From Pseudoflavonifractor sp902362925 (GTDB taxonomy: Bacteria > Bacillota > Clostridia > Oscillospirales > Oscillospiraceae): a stretch of DNA of 64,000 nucleotides. Positions 1 through 8,269 of this stretch are shown here, in pieces. Below the pieces are notes generated by a model, which worked only from the letters and a program-made list of their open reading frames with translations, did no database searches and had not been told where the DNA came from. The stretch lies in the NCBI GenBank assembly GCA_902362925.1, contig CABIYL010000016.1; one strand, 5' to 3'. Numbering within the stretch: the stretch's first letter is position 1; the number at the start of each line of letters is the position of its first letter. A program made the position numbers and the translations under genes.

Positions 1-797
1 GCGAAGGACACCCCACCGGCCGTCCCCGATTTGTCGGCCTTTGAAAAATCCACCAGATTCTTCCCCGCCACGTGCAGCTTCAGCGGGCTCTCCACGCTTG
101 CCATGGACACCGGCGCATCATAGGCCGGGGTCCCTCCCAGGACGGTATTGCCACGGATGTTGACCAGTTTGAGGGGGCCGCCGGGGCAGCTCTGGCCCAT
201 GGCGGACACACCGCTGACATTTACATATCCGTCTGCATCATTAATTGTGGTTTGGTCGGAACTGCTGATTGCGATATCCTCACCTGTAAGATTGATGTCA
301 TTGGATAAGGGTTTCCCATTCACCCTTCTATTCGAAAACTGCCGTATACTAACATAGGCAGCCATATCGATTGTTCCCTCGATGATCTCGGCTCGGCCCA
401 CAAGTACATTTACTATGTACTCGGATAAATGAGGGATAGCTCTGATAACATCCGGCTCCTCATACTGCATAACTTGTACGAGAGTCTCGCCAATCAACTC
501 TTCCTCGCCATCAAGGAGCTTTGCATATACTCCAATCTGATAGAGCAGGAACTCTTTTGGCGCATTTCTGTTATCAAGCTGGAGCCGCAGAGTCGCTGCG
601 TTTTCCGACGGGCCAAATTCAACAATGGAAAGGTCCATAACATAGTTTGTGATCTTGGTCAACATAGCGAGGTTCTCCTTCTCTACATGACCAGATCCGC
701 AAACCGCCCGCGTATACACGAGTTTATGCCCCGGAGCGGCCCGAAGCAAAACAACTCCTGCATCTGTTATAACGGTATTGATACTTGCCGCACTCAT
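1..797 (-). CDS. Tail fibre / receptor-binding protein, N-terminal part (cut by window edge)
   Basis: Open from an ATG at 797 to the window edge, at least 265 residues, with ribosome site AAGGAG upstream. The N-terminal 130 residues start MSAASINTVITDAGVVLLRA and resemble fibre attachment domains. A repetitive fibre-like part follows (about residues 180-265, with VNIRGNTVLGG and KLHVAGKNLV), as in Clostridia phage fibres. It is the last gene after gp48, which is the Mu fibre position. The coding sequence for the first 185 residues is visibly more AT-rich than the distal part, suggesting a mosaic gene. The receptor-binding tip is not in the window. Confidence 0.75.
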   Translation of the reverse strand, partial: MSAASINTVITDAGVVLLRAAPGHKLVYTRAVCGSGHVEKENLAMLTKITNYVMDLSIVEFGPSENAATLRLQLDNRNAPKEFLLYQIGVYAKLLDGEEELIGETLVQVMQYEEPDVIRAIPHLSEYIVNVLVGRAEIIEGTIDMAAYVSIRQFSNRRVNGKPLSNDINLTGEDIAISSSDQTTINDADGYVNVSGVSAMGQSCPGGPLKLVNIRGNTVLGGTPAYDAPVSMASVESPLKLHVAGKNLVDFSKADKSGTAGGVSF

Positions 798-812
798 AGT
801 AAAATATTCTCC

Positions 813-1424
813 TTATGCGTCTCGTACGGAAATAATGTCATCCGTATTTACCAACAGGATTTCCGAATAACTGGAAACTTCGATCCCCAAATACACATTG
901 CTGTCAATCTGATTAGCAAATACGAAATAGGCAGGTTTACTGCTTGCTTCTTTCACGCTCTGTATCTCTCGATATATGATATCAAGGTCTCTTATGGCTG
1001 TGTCAGAGCCGAGACCAAGGTATACCACAAACTCTGCCCATCTCTGTAGGTCTTGGTAGGAAAGTGGTTCAATTGTGCTCTGCTCATAGCCGAGAGCGGT
1101 CAACGCATAGAGGATACCGCTTTTTGTCCCGCCCCATTCAGAGATGATTCCTTTCATGAACAGACGTTCTCGGTAACTTTCAACGCTCTCGCCCTCAAGC
1201 CTTGGCATATCTCGATCTTGTCCGTGTACCGGGAGCATGACTGCGCTCGCGCTTGCGACGGTCGACTCGGCACGAACCCGTAAGACGTCCTCCTTCATCC
1301 CGTCGAAGATGCGCCCGATGACTTTGAAAAAGATGTAAAACTGATTGACTGCTCGCTTTCCCCGCTTGAGAGGTGCAAAAAGGAGGTCGAACATGTACTC
1401 GCCGAAGGTGTTGAACCGCTTCAT
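813..1424 (-). CDS. Mu gp48-like baseplate/tail protein (DUF2313 type)
   Basis: 203 residues from ATG 1424 (ribosome site GGGAG), 4 bases after the baseplate J gene stops. The region EGESVESYRERLFMKGIISE followed by WGGTKSGILYALTALGYEQ is typical of the YmfQ/gp48 family, which joins the wedge to the fibre. The position between baseplate J and fibre matches Mu gp47-gp48-gp49. Family assignment rests on order and the general pattern, not on a catalytic motif. Confidence 0.75.
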   Translation of the reverse strand: MKRFNTFGEYMFDLLFAPLKRGKRAVNQFYIFFKVIGRIFDGMKEDVLRVRAESTVASASAVMLPVHGQDRDMPRLEGESVESYRERLFMKGIISEWGGTKSGILYALTALGYEQSTIEPLSYQDLQRWAEFVVYLGLGSDTAIRDLDIIYREIQSVKEASSKPAYFVFANQIDSNVYLGIEVSSYSEILLVNTDDIISVRDA

Positions 1425-1428
1425 CCGT

Positions 1429-2562
1429 TCACTCCCTCTCCACTGTGATCTTGACTGTGCCGAGGGTGATGACTTTGTCCTTGTCGAGAACGACATCCCC
1501 GGCAGGCTTTGTGATCTCGGTATTGGTGGCGGCGCTGTAGTTTCTACGGATTGCGAAGTGGATGTCCGAGAGCCGGAGCTCGTTGAACTTTCTGCCCTTT
1601 CGGACAGCGAGCAGGTCACCAAGGATCGTATTTACTCGGGCTTTGATCTCGGCATCCGTTGAGACGTCGGAGGTGGAGACTGTGACTTCGATATCCTGAG
1701 GAACTATTATAGAAGACTTTACAAGAATACTGTCATATGGTCCCGCAATCTTATCAACGGCCCCCCTAACCTCGCCGAGGAGCCCCTCTGTAGCTTCTCC
1801 TGCCGTCCCCGTGACGATCACATCGACTGTTCCTTGCCCTCTCGGGTGGTTACAGTCTGCTTGTGCAAATAGGACACCCTGGACGGCCTCCGCTGCATTG
1901 ATGTATGTATCCTCAATGGAGCGGGCCGCGAGTTCTGACCAAGAGCGGAGCGCCCGTGTTCGGAGCCCCTCGTCATCCTCGGTGTCGCTGCCCTCTCTGG
2001 TGATCCAGTCTTCGCCATTCGAGATGTTGTCGACCCCGTTGATGAAAGTCAGGCTCCGGCTGATCTGCTTCTCCGGCACGTTGTAGCGGGAGCCCTCCTT
2101 TTCTGCTTCGACCAGGACGTCGACCGATGTGTTCCCCTTTTGCAGCACCGCGGCCTCAAGCGCAAAGAACCGGAGCTCCTCTCCGTTGATGTCCTTCTCC
2201 GTCTTGAATACGTGGCCTTTCTCAATCTTGATAGCCTCGCTCTGAGCGTCCGTTCTGGAAAGCGTAACAAGACCCTGTGTCTTTTGGGCCTTCTTCCGCT
2301 TCTTGCCGTAGTCCGCCGCCTTGAGGTCGACCCATGTGCCCGAGGCGTGGGTGAGGAAGGAGTTGTTCAGCACCGAGCGGAGCAGCTCCGTGAACTCAAT
2401 CTTAATCCGAAGGACAATGAGGAGCAGTGTGTAGAAGATACCGCCGGAGTTGAAGTTCGTGATTGCGAAGCCCTCTGCGGCCAACTCGGCGATGGTCTGC
2501 TCTTTGAGCGTTTCCATCTCGGGGACAGGGAGCACCTCATCAAGTATGTCCTTGTCGATCAT
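1429..2562 (-). CDS. Baseplate J-like protein (Mu gp47)
   Basis: 377 residues. The N-terminus (IDKDILDEVLPVPEMETLKE) leads into a helical segment, then HASGTWVDLKAADYGKKRKK, which is the conserved baseplate_J start (residues about 70-95). This is followed by the beta-rich region with the conserved RTRALRSW at about residue 200. J proteins form the baseplate wedge periphery of contractile tails. The start overlaps the wedge gene by 4 bases (translational coupling). Confidence 0.9.
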   Translation of the reverse strand: MIDKDILDEVLPVPEMETLKEQTIAELAAEGFAITNFNSGGIFYTLLLIVLRIKIEFTELLRSVLNNSFLTHASGTWVDLKAADYGKKRKKAQKTQGLVTLSRTDAQSEAIKIEKGHVFKTEKDINGEELRFFALEAAVLQKGNTSVDVLVEAEKEGSRYNVPEKQISRSLTFINGVDNISNGEDWITREGSDTEDDEGLRTRALRSWSELAARSIEDTYINAAEAVQGVLFAQADCNHPRGQGTVDVIVTGTAGEATEGLLGEVRGAVDKIAGPYDSILVKSSIIVPQDIEVTVSTSDVSTDAEIKARVNTILGDLLAVRKGRKFNELRLSDIHFAIRRNYSAATNTEITKPAGDVVLDKDKVITLGTVKITVERE

Positions 2563-2966
2563 GTTATCACCTCCACATCAACCGCACTAATGACGACATT
2601 AAGCTCCCGGGGTTCCTCCTCGTCCGCAAACTGGAAGGAGCAGTAGAGCCGGAAGGTGTCGTCCGAAAACCTGACGTCGATCTCTATGCTCTCGGGCACG
2701 ATGACCTCCCGCTTTTGAAGACCCAGCCGCGCCCGCTGCGCGATTTCGAGTCGCACAAGATCGTCGTCTTCGGATTGAATAAAGTCGTATAGCCCCCAGC
2801 CGAACGAAGCGTCGTAAAAGAGATCCCCGGGCTGTGTGAGCGCTTCAAGGATGATATTCTGATAGAGACATTCAAGCCCCGAACAGAGGGGCGCGTCTCC
2901 GTCTGCCGCTTGTGTGAGGGCCCATTCATCATTGAGTCGGATGTCGGTGTCGTGTAACCCTGTCAT
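2559..2966 (-). CDS. Baseplate wedge protein, gp46/gpW-gp25-like
   Basis: 135 residues. The segment DIRLNDEWALTQAADGDAPL, then the gp25-type core FYDASFGWGLYDFIQSEDDD and LEIAQRARLGLQKREVIVPE, fits the gp25/DUF2634 wedge fold that pairs with baseplate J. It overlaps the neighbours on both sides by 4 bases, which indicates a tightly coupled baseplate operon. Confidence 0.85.
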   Translation of the reverse strand: MTGLHDTDIRLNDEWALTQAADGDAPLCSGLECLYQNIILEALTQPGDLFYDASFGWGLYDFIQSEDDDLVRLEIAQRARLGLQKREVIVPESIEIDVRFSDDTFRLYCSFQFADEEEPRELNVVISAVDVEVIT

Positions 2967-3322
2967 AGCTGCACCTCCCCAATGATCGCCGGGCTGTCCC
3001 CGTATGCCATCGCAACGGCCACGAAGGCCCCGGCCTTATATTGTCTTTTGGATCTGACGCCAGGGAGAGGAGGAAAGCTCTCGTCCTCGTTCCCCCAGCG
3101 ATCGACGACGGTGAGGGTGTATTCATTCCAATGCGCCGTTATGTGGCCCTTGAAGCTGCTCCCGGTCTCGTCGTTATGAATGACAAGATCTTCGAGATCG
3201 AACGTCTCGCCGAGCTGCGTCGCCTTGCTGACGGCGGCGTAGACCACGGCGGGGCTCTTTGCGTGGGGGTACTCCTGCGCGATGATCTTCCTCGCGACCG
3301 CCCTCATCATCTGCTCAAGCAT
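2963..3322 (-). CDS. Baseplate spike/assembly protein (gpV/gp45-like, OB fold)
   Basis: 119 residues, short for a spike. The order is a helical start (residues 1-35), then an OB-like beta region HITAHWNEYTLTVVDRWGNE and PPLPGVRSKRQYKAGAFVAV ending YGDSPAIIGEVQL, which is a typical gpV pattern. It lies between hub and wedge genes, as in P2 and Mu. No apex HxH metal motif is visible, so it may only cap the hub. Confidence 0.7.
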   Translation of the reverse strand: MLEQMMRAVARKIIAQEYPHAKSPAVVYAAVSKATQLGETFDLEDLVIHNDETGSSFKGHITAHWNEYTLTVVDRWGNEDESFPPLPGVRSKRQYKAGAFVAVAMAYGDSPAIIGEVQL

Positions 3323-3339
3323 TTCCCGCCCCTCCTTCC

Positions 3340-4095
3340 TTAGAAATAAATCTTTGTGCGGATGAAGCCGTTCTCGCTGGTAGACGAGACGACCTTCGAG
3401 ACCTCGAACTCTCCGCTCACTTTAGGGTGCTTCACACTGATTTTGTGGGAGTGTCGGACAAAGGGAGCCGAGACCGTCTCGAGCTCCCACGAGCCGCCGC
3501 TCCTGGTGAGGGCGATGATGTTGACGCCATACTCGAAGATGTAGGTCTTGTCCTGCTCCGGCTTCTCTCCCCAATAAAACACGCCCCCAGAGAAGAAAAA
3601 CGGCTGTTTGATGTTCCATGCTGCATGTACGGCATTGATGGCCTCGATGACGTTCATCTGCCGAATGGGAAGCCGTTTCCGTTCCGGGTATACCTTGGAG
3701 GAGAGCTTCATCTTCGAGAGCCCGGCCTTCCCGAGAAAGTAGGCGATCATCTCCTGCGGAGTTGTGTCGAGGAATGTGTTGTTGATCTGCTTCTCCTCGA
3801 GGAGAAGCATCTCGTCCTTGAAAGTCACTTCGTCGGTGAAGCCTCCTCCGTTGTACGGCTTGGAGACGTAGCCGGTGAAGACCTCCTCAAAGACACTGTT
3901 ATACCCGAGTTCAATCGCTGCCGGGTCTTTCCGGGCGAGTGAGATCTTCGGTTGAAACTGTTCCGTGAAGCGGATCTTCGCCCAATCAAAATAAGAAGAC
4001 TTCGAGGAGTAGACCTCGATCTCTATGCCCTTGTCAAAGGTATAGGGGCCAGCGCGGGCCGCGATTTGAGGGTAGAATAATTCGAGCGTTTCCAT
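3340..4095 (-). CDS. Baseplate hub protein (gpP/gp44-gpD-like)
   Basis: 251 residues. It has beta-rich text such as FTEQFQPKISLARKDPAAIE, and a middle segment TTPQEMIAYFLGKAGLSKMK resembling the LysM-adjacent helical insert of gpD/gp44 hubs. The C-terminal part ends in alternating hydrophobic strands. Its position between the tape-measure-side protein and the gpV-like spike matches the tail hub. The exact family was not tested by search. Confidence 0.7.
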   Translation of the reverse strand: METLELFYPQIAARAGPYTFDKGIEIEVYSSKSSYFDWAKIRFTEQFQPKISLARKDPAAIELGYNSVFEEVFTGYVSKPYNGGGFTDEVTFKDEMLLLEEKQINNTFLDTTPQEMIAYFLGKAGLSKMKLSSKVYPERKRLPIRQMNVIEAINAVHAAWNIKQPFFFSGGVFYWGEKPEQDKTYIFEYGVNIIALTRSGGSWELETVSAPFVRHSHKISVKHPKVSGEFEVSKVVSSTSENGFIRTKIYF

Positions 4096-4113
4096 TCTGT
4101 TCCTCCTCTCGGG

Positions 4114-4713
4114 TTAGTATGGCATCTGTGAGACCTTGTCGAGAGCTGCCGCCGTGCTTGCATCGTCGACGGCTGGGGACTTCCCTCGGCTCGTCTGCAA
4201 GTATTTTTGATAGTCAGAAGACAAGGTCGTTTGCTGCTGGGTTCCGCCGGAGCTCCCGCCGGAGGAGCCGCCGCCGGACGAAGATCCCGACGAGCTGCTC
4301 GTCGTCTGTATGGTCTGCGGGACGTACTCCCAGAACTCAAGGGAGACGGTGAGCTGCTCCTTTTTGTTCTCCATTTTGTGAGTGAGTCCCTTGAATAGAA
4401 CCTTGTCGACGCCGTGCGCTGCCGTGTCTTCGCTGACAATAGAGAGCGGCTTCGGGACTGACTGGCCGGGCGTTCGGAAGATCGCCCGAAGCGTCTCGAG
4501 CCGCTGGTACTTCGTTTGCGTTGGTGTGTCGTCGAGAATGAGTTCAATATTGACCTTCGCGTCCTCGTAGCCCGTCGCCTGTTTGGGCTTTGTGGCGCTG
4601 CCCTCGATCTCTTGCTCGTCGATCTGGGCCGACTCCTTGACCTCGATACTCTTAACAAGGCCAGGGAGGACGACCCCGTTCACCTTGACGATCTGGTCTT
4701 CGGTGTAAATCAT
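4114..4713 (-). CDS. Hub-adjacent tail protein with Ser/Gly-rich linker
   Basis: 199 residues. ATG 4713 was chosen because of AAGGAGGG upstream. Residues 1-135 look like a tail/baseplate beta domain (QIVKVNGVVLPGLVKSIEVK). This is followed by a low-complexity Ser/Gly linker (about residues 138-160) and a short C-terminal segment. Similar domain-linker-tail proteins sit between tape measure and hub in Gram-positive myophages and often end in LysM, but no LysM motif is seen here. Role inferred from position. Confidence 0.55.
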   Translation of the reverse strand: MIYTEDQIVKVNGVVLPGLVKSIEVKESAQIDEQEIEGSATKPKQATGYEDAKVNIELILDDTPTQTKYQRLETLRAIFRTPGQSVPKPLSIVSEDTAAHGVDKVLFKGLTHKMENKKEQLTVSLEFWEYVPQTIQTTSSSSGSSSGGGSSGGSSGGTQQQTTLSSDYQKYLQTSRGKSPAVDDASTAAALDKVSQMPY

Positions 4714-4732
4714 TGTCGTCTCTCCCTCCTTG

Positions 4733-7126
4733 TTATGTCGGTGCCGGTTCGGCGTCTTGATCGTCTGCGGGTTCCTCGCTGCCGTTGGCCTCGGCGTAGT
4801 CCTCGACCTCCTTGAGCATTGCGAGGAGCTGCTCGAGGTCTTTGATCTTCTTGAGGTCGACCGGAATGAGCAGCTTTTGAATGATGACTTGCTTGCCGGA
4901 GCTGCCCACGCCGGAGCCTCCGCTCTCGGAGCCTTCCTTCTTGCCGCCTCCGCTTGTGAGGTCGACCTTCTGGACGGGCTCGCGTTCGAGCGTAGCCTTC
5001 GCGCCGTCGAGCCCCTTCTCGATTGCCTGGGCGGGTGCATCCTGCGCCAGCTCGAGACCGTGGGCGTAGGTCGTCATTGTGCGTTGTCCCGAGAGGGTCA
5101 GCGTCGAGAGAGGGCCCTCTTTCGCGTCGGAGAAGGGAAGCATATTTCGGATGCGCTGCAAGCCGCCCTTTACCGCGTCGACCGCGCCCGTGAACGCCGA
5201 TTTGATACCGTTCGCGAATGTGGTGACGACGCGCTTGCCCGACTCAAAGAACCACGTCACGGCTCCCGTGACTGTGTTCTTGATTGCGGTGATTCCATTC
5301 GAGAACGCCGTCTTGACGGCTGTGAACCGTTCGGACACGCCCGAGGCTATGTTCGTCACGAAGCCGACAAACTTGTCGCGGATCGCCGAGAGCCGCCCGC
5401 CGGTGAGATTATCCAGGAAGGTAAAGCCCGCCGTATAGATGCCCTTGACGCCCTCGACCGCTGCCGCTGCTGCACCACGGATTCCCCCGCCGTGCGCCTC
5501 GTATGCGGATCGCATGTTGTCGAGGTTCTGGGAGACCGTCGCCTTCGCTGCGTTCATGACGGAGCCGATGACGTTGCCGATGCCGGAGAAGATCGCCGAC
5601 GCGACCTCAAGAGCTGCGCCGAGCTTCTCCTTGAAAAAGTCGATGATTGCGTTGACCGCGTTTCGGAACCACTCGCACTTGTTGTAGAGCAGCACCAGGG
5701 CCGCGATGAGGGCCACGATGCCGATCACGATCCAGGTGACAGGGTTCGCCAGGAGTGCCGCCGTAAAGCTCCACACGCTCGATATGAGCGGCGTGAGCGC
5801 TCCCTTCGCTAATAGGAACCCGGCCTTGAGGAGCTTGAACCCGGAGATTACCTTCGTGATAATCAAGCCCACGCCGGAGACGACGGCGATGACCGTGCCC
5901 GCTATGGTGAGGAAGCCGCCGATCGCCAGGACAACGAGCATGATGACCCGGACGAGCTCCTGGTTCTCCTCGACCCACGAGCCGACCTTCGTGAGCACCT
6001 GCTCGCCGGTCGACATGAGATCGTTGATTGTCGGGAGTAAGCTATTCCCGATCGACTCCTTCACGTTCTGGATGCGCTGCGTGAGCCGTTCAAACCGTTC
6101 GGGCTCCGTTTCGTTGATTGCGTTCGCCATCTCCGTGGCGACGCCGGTGCCGGAGCCGAGGGCGTCGTACATGGTGAGGATGTTCCCTTGCAGGTCTCCG
6201 CACTTGTTGTAGAGCAGGTCGATGAGGTCGACGGCCTCGTCCGTTCCGAAGGCTTCGGCGATCTCCTGCTTCTCCATCGCGTCGATGGTCTCGCCGTATT
6301 TCCCCCGGAGCTGGTCGAGGATCTCCGGCATACTCTTTAGTTGGTTGTTGGCGTCCAGGAATGACAAGCCCAGGGCGTCGCCGCCCTTCGCTGCCGCGCC
6401 CAGGAACGCCGCGTACTTCGTGCCCGCCTCCGAGCCGCTCATGGTGCCTTGCAGCATACCGAGGATGGTGAGCTGCTCCTCGAGGGGGACGTTCGCGTTT
6501 GTTGCCGACGCGCCCAGGCTCTCGATGCTCGAGGCCATTTCCGAGCCCGTCGTCTTGAACTGCTGCACCGACTTCGCGATACCCGCCGAGAACATCTCGC
6601 CGAACTCGATGTCGCTCATGTCGTCGTAGTAGTTCTTATAGATGCCGTAGCCCGTGGCAAACAATGACGTCATCTCGCCGACCGTCGACTTTGTGGCCTT
6701 TGCCGTTAGGCCCGCGAGACTGGTGAACTCCGCGACGCCCTCGTCCGAGAGCGTCGCGATGCCGCTCTTGATGTCGTAGGCTGCCGCGATGAAGTCGGCC
6801 TTCGTCGTTCCGGCCCATTGGTCGGAGAACTGCCGGGCGGCGTCTTCCACGACGCCGAGATCCTTCACGCCCAGGGAGGCGAGCTCGCCGATCGCTCTCC
6901 GGGTTTCAAATGTAGCCTCGACCGGGGACAGCACCGCCCCCGTGATCTGCGAGCCGACCTCCTGCATGACGGCCCCCGTCTTTGCCATATTGCCGAGCGC
7001 TGCGTTTGCCTTTTGCAGCTTTGAGACGGTGCCGTTGACGCTTGATGTGACTCCGGCCATAGGCCCGGTGAGGTTGTCGATCATGTTCATTATGAGGGAC
7101 AGCCGGAACACGGACTCTAAGCTCAT
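4733..7126 (-). CDS. Tail tape measure protein
   Basis: 797 residues from ATG 7126, preceded by TAGGAGGT. The N-terminus MSLESVFRLSLIMNMIDNLT is followed by long helical Ala/Gly-rich sequence. The TP901-type tape-measure pattern (ETRRAIGELASLGV, ARQFSDQWAGTTKADFIAAAYDIK) covers about residues 75-130. Strongly hydrophobic segments at about residues 400-470 are probably membrane-active during DNA entry. It is the longest late gene and directly follows the tail chaperones, as expected. Its length sets tail length. Confidence 0.92.
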   Translation of the reverse strand: MSLESVFRLSLIMNMIDNLTGPMAGVTSSVNGTVSKLQKANAALGNMAKTGAVMQEVGSQITGAVLSPVEATFETRRAIGELASLGVKDLGVVEDAARQFSDQWAGTTKADFIAAAYDIKSGIATLSDEGVAEFTSLAGLTAKATKSTVGEMTSLFATGYGIYKNYYDDMSDIEFGEMFSAGIAKSVQQFKTTGSEMASSIESLGASATNANVPLEEQLTILGMLQGTMSGSEAGTKYAAFLGAAAKGGDALGLSFLDANNQLKSMPEILDQLRGKYGETIDAMEKQEIAEAFGTDEAVDLIDLLYNKCGDLQGNILTMYDALGSGTGVATEMANAINETEPERFERLTQRIQNVKESIGNSLLPTINDLMSTGEQVLTKVGSWVEENQELVRVIMLVVLAIGGFLTIAGTVIAVVSGVGLIITKVISGFKLLKAGFLLAKGALTPLISSVWSFTAALLANPVTWIVIGIVALIAALVLLYNKCEWFRNAVNAIIDFFKEKLGAALEVASAIFSGIGNVIGSVMNAAKATVSQNLDNMRSAYEAHGGGIRGAAAAAVEGVKGIYTAGFTFLDNLTGGRLSAIRDKFVGFVTNIASGVSERFTAVKTAFSNGITAIKNTVTGAVTWFFESGKRVVTTFANGIKSAFTGAVDAVKGGLQRIRNMLPFSDAKEGPLSTLTLSGQRTMTTYAHGLELAQDAPAQAIEKGLDGAKATLEREPVQKVDLTSGGGKKEGSESGGSGVGSSGKQVIIQKLLIPVDLKKIKDLEQLLAMLKEVEDYAEANGSEEPADDQDAEPAPT

Positions 7127-7201
7127 GCTTTGCCTTTCACCTCCTAACAAAACGATGGAGGCGACCTTGCGCTCTTAAAAGAGGCGACCGATGCCGCCCG
7201 G

Positions 7202-7396
7202 CTAATCCGACGCGAACACGTCCGCGATCGCCTGGGCGACGATCCTCTCCTCGAGCTCCTGGATGTACCTCGCTTTCGCGACGTACCGGAGGAACTCGTC
7301 GAGGCCGATCTCCTCAATGTCGAAGTCCTCTAAAAGAGCCGGAGGGAGGAAGCGGTAGATTTCCAGGAGACCGGACTCCACCACGTTCCCCCTCAC
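7202..7396 (-). CDS. Tail assembly chaperone, T reading frame (made as GT fusion by -1 frameshift)
   Basis: The 64-codon frame starting at GTG 7396 has no own ribosome site. In the -1 frame it is open back to 7426, where the upstream chaperone gene carries AAATTTG. Slippage there would make a fusion of about 188 residues (114 from G, then EDALKEQLSEVRGNVVES...). The G/GT arrangement just before the tape measure is conserved in long-tailed phages, where GT binds tape measure and tube. Independent translation from GTG is possible but less likely. Confidence 0.8.
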   Translation of the reverse strand: MRGNVVESGLLEIYRFLPPALLEDFDIEEIGLDEFLRYVAKARYIQELEERIVAQAIADVFASD

Positions 7397-7413
7397 CTCC
7401 GAGAGCTGCTCTT

Positions 7414-7767
7414 TTAGAGCATCTTCAAATTTGTCTGTTTGGAGAGGCCCAGCATCCCGAGCAGCTTCTCACCGATGGAGAGCGCCAGGGCCGGGAACTC
7501 CTCAAGGTTCGCCTCGAGAGACGCCCGGCTCTCCTCGACCACGTTGTCAAAGAGGAACACCTTGAGCGCCTTCGTCGCGCCCTGGGCGGTGGTCTTAACA
7601 TATCTGTCATAGCTCGCCGTGGAGGGGCGCTTGAAGAAGAACTCGACATTCTTCTCGGTCTCGTCATCGACCTCGATCGTCGCGCCGACGCGGTAGACCT
7701 TGCCGTATTTCTCCTTGAGCTCCTCCGTCTGGGACTTCTGCGCGGTGTCTTTCTTGATTTCTTCCAT
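7414..7767 (-). CDS. Tail assembly chaperone G
   Basis: 117-residue acidic protein beginning MEEIKKDTAQKSQTEELKEK, with core VEFFFKRPSTASYDRYVKTT. It is encoded between tail tube and tape measure, which is the lambda G / Mu gp41 position. It would coat the tape measure before tube polymerisation. Its last five codons contain the A AAT TTG slippery heptamer, and its stop codon (7414) lies 9 bases past it. The sequence assignment rests mainly on size, place and frameshift. Confidence 0.8.
   Translation of the reverse strand: MEEIKKDTAQKSQTEELKEKYGKVYRVGATIEVDDETEKNVEFFFKRPSTASYDRYVKTTAQGATKALKVFLFDNVVEESRASLEANLEEFPALALSIGEKLLGMLGLSKQTNLKML
7426..7432 (-). promoter_or_regulatory. -1 ribosomal frameshift slippery heptamer AAATTTG
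   Basis: In the chaperone frame the codons are ACA AAT TTG, giving the canonical X XXY YYZ site A AAT TTG. Re-pairing one base back continues GAA GAT GCT CTA ... without stop into the frame at 7202-7396. This is the usual signal for G/GT production in tailed phages. Confidence 0.85.
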
Positions 7768-7808
7768 GGTTTCGTGTCCTCCTATTCTCGATTATCTTGA
7801 GATGGTTT

Positions 7809-8249
7809 TTACTTCGTGGGCTCGACGCCGTCCTCCACAATGCCGCCGACGATCATGAGGTCGATGTCGACGGTGAGGGACTTGTCGCCCTGTGCTGCCT
7901 TGTGGCTGCGCTTGATCGGGACGACCTTCTTCAGCTCGTCGATGCGGGTGCGCTCGCCTTCGTTGGCGTAGGAGACGACCACGGAAGGCCACTCGAGGCC
8001 ATAGAAGGGGACGCCCTTCGCCTTGCAATAGGCAAGGACGTCGTCGTAGTCATCGCGGAGCATAGACATTTTACCGGACGCTTTATAGTTGCCCTTGCCA
8101 TAGCCCCGGGGACGGTTGCCCTTGCCGTAGCTTTCTTCCATGTCCTGCTCGTCGTCGTAGCTGATTTCCTGCACGACCAGGACGAGGCCCGGGATCTTGA
8201 CGTCAACGTCGCCCCAGCTATAGGTCTGACCGTTCACTTTAAGGGACAT
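7809..8249 (-). CDS. Tail tube protein
   Basis: 146 residues (MSLKVNGQTYSWGDVDVKIP), a small beta-rich protein immediately downstream of the sheath. It contains the tube-like patch KGNYKASGKMSMLRDDYDDV near residues 52-72. Contractile-tail phages place tube directly after sheath in the late operon, and the size (about 16 kDa) matches Mu gpM-type tubes. It would polymerise inside the sheath around the tape measure. Confidence 0.85.
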   Translation of the reverse strand: MSLKVNGQTYSWGDVDVKIPGLVLVVQEISYDDEQDMEESYGKGNRPRGYGKGNYKASGKMSMLRDDYDDVLAYCKAKGVPFYGLEWPSVVVSYANEGERTRIDELKKVVPIKRSHKAAQGDKSLTVDIDLMIVGGIVEDGVEPTK

Positions 8250-8269
8250 AACTCTTTAACCTCCTTCCC

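Noticed and set aside
1..800. Diversity-generating retroelement linked to the tail fibre
   Set aside because: No reverse transcriptase or template repeat is visible in the window; the fibre's variable end is outside, so it cannot be judged.
4730..5812. 360-codon plus-strand ORF opposite the tape measure gene
   Set aside because: Arg/Asp/Val-rich antisense shadow of a high-GC gene; no ribosome site or motif.
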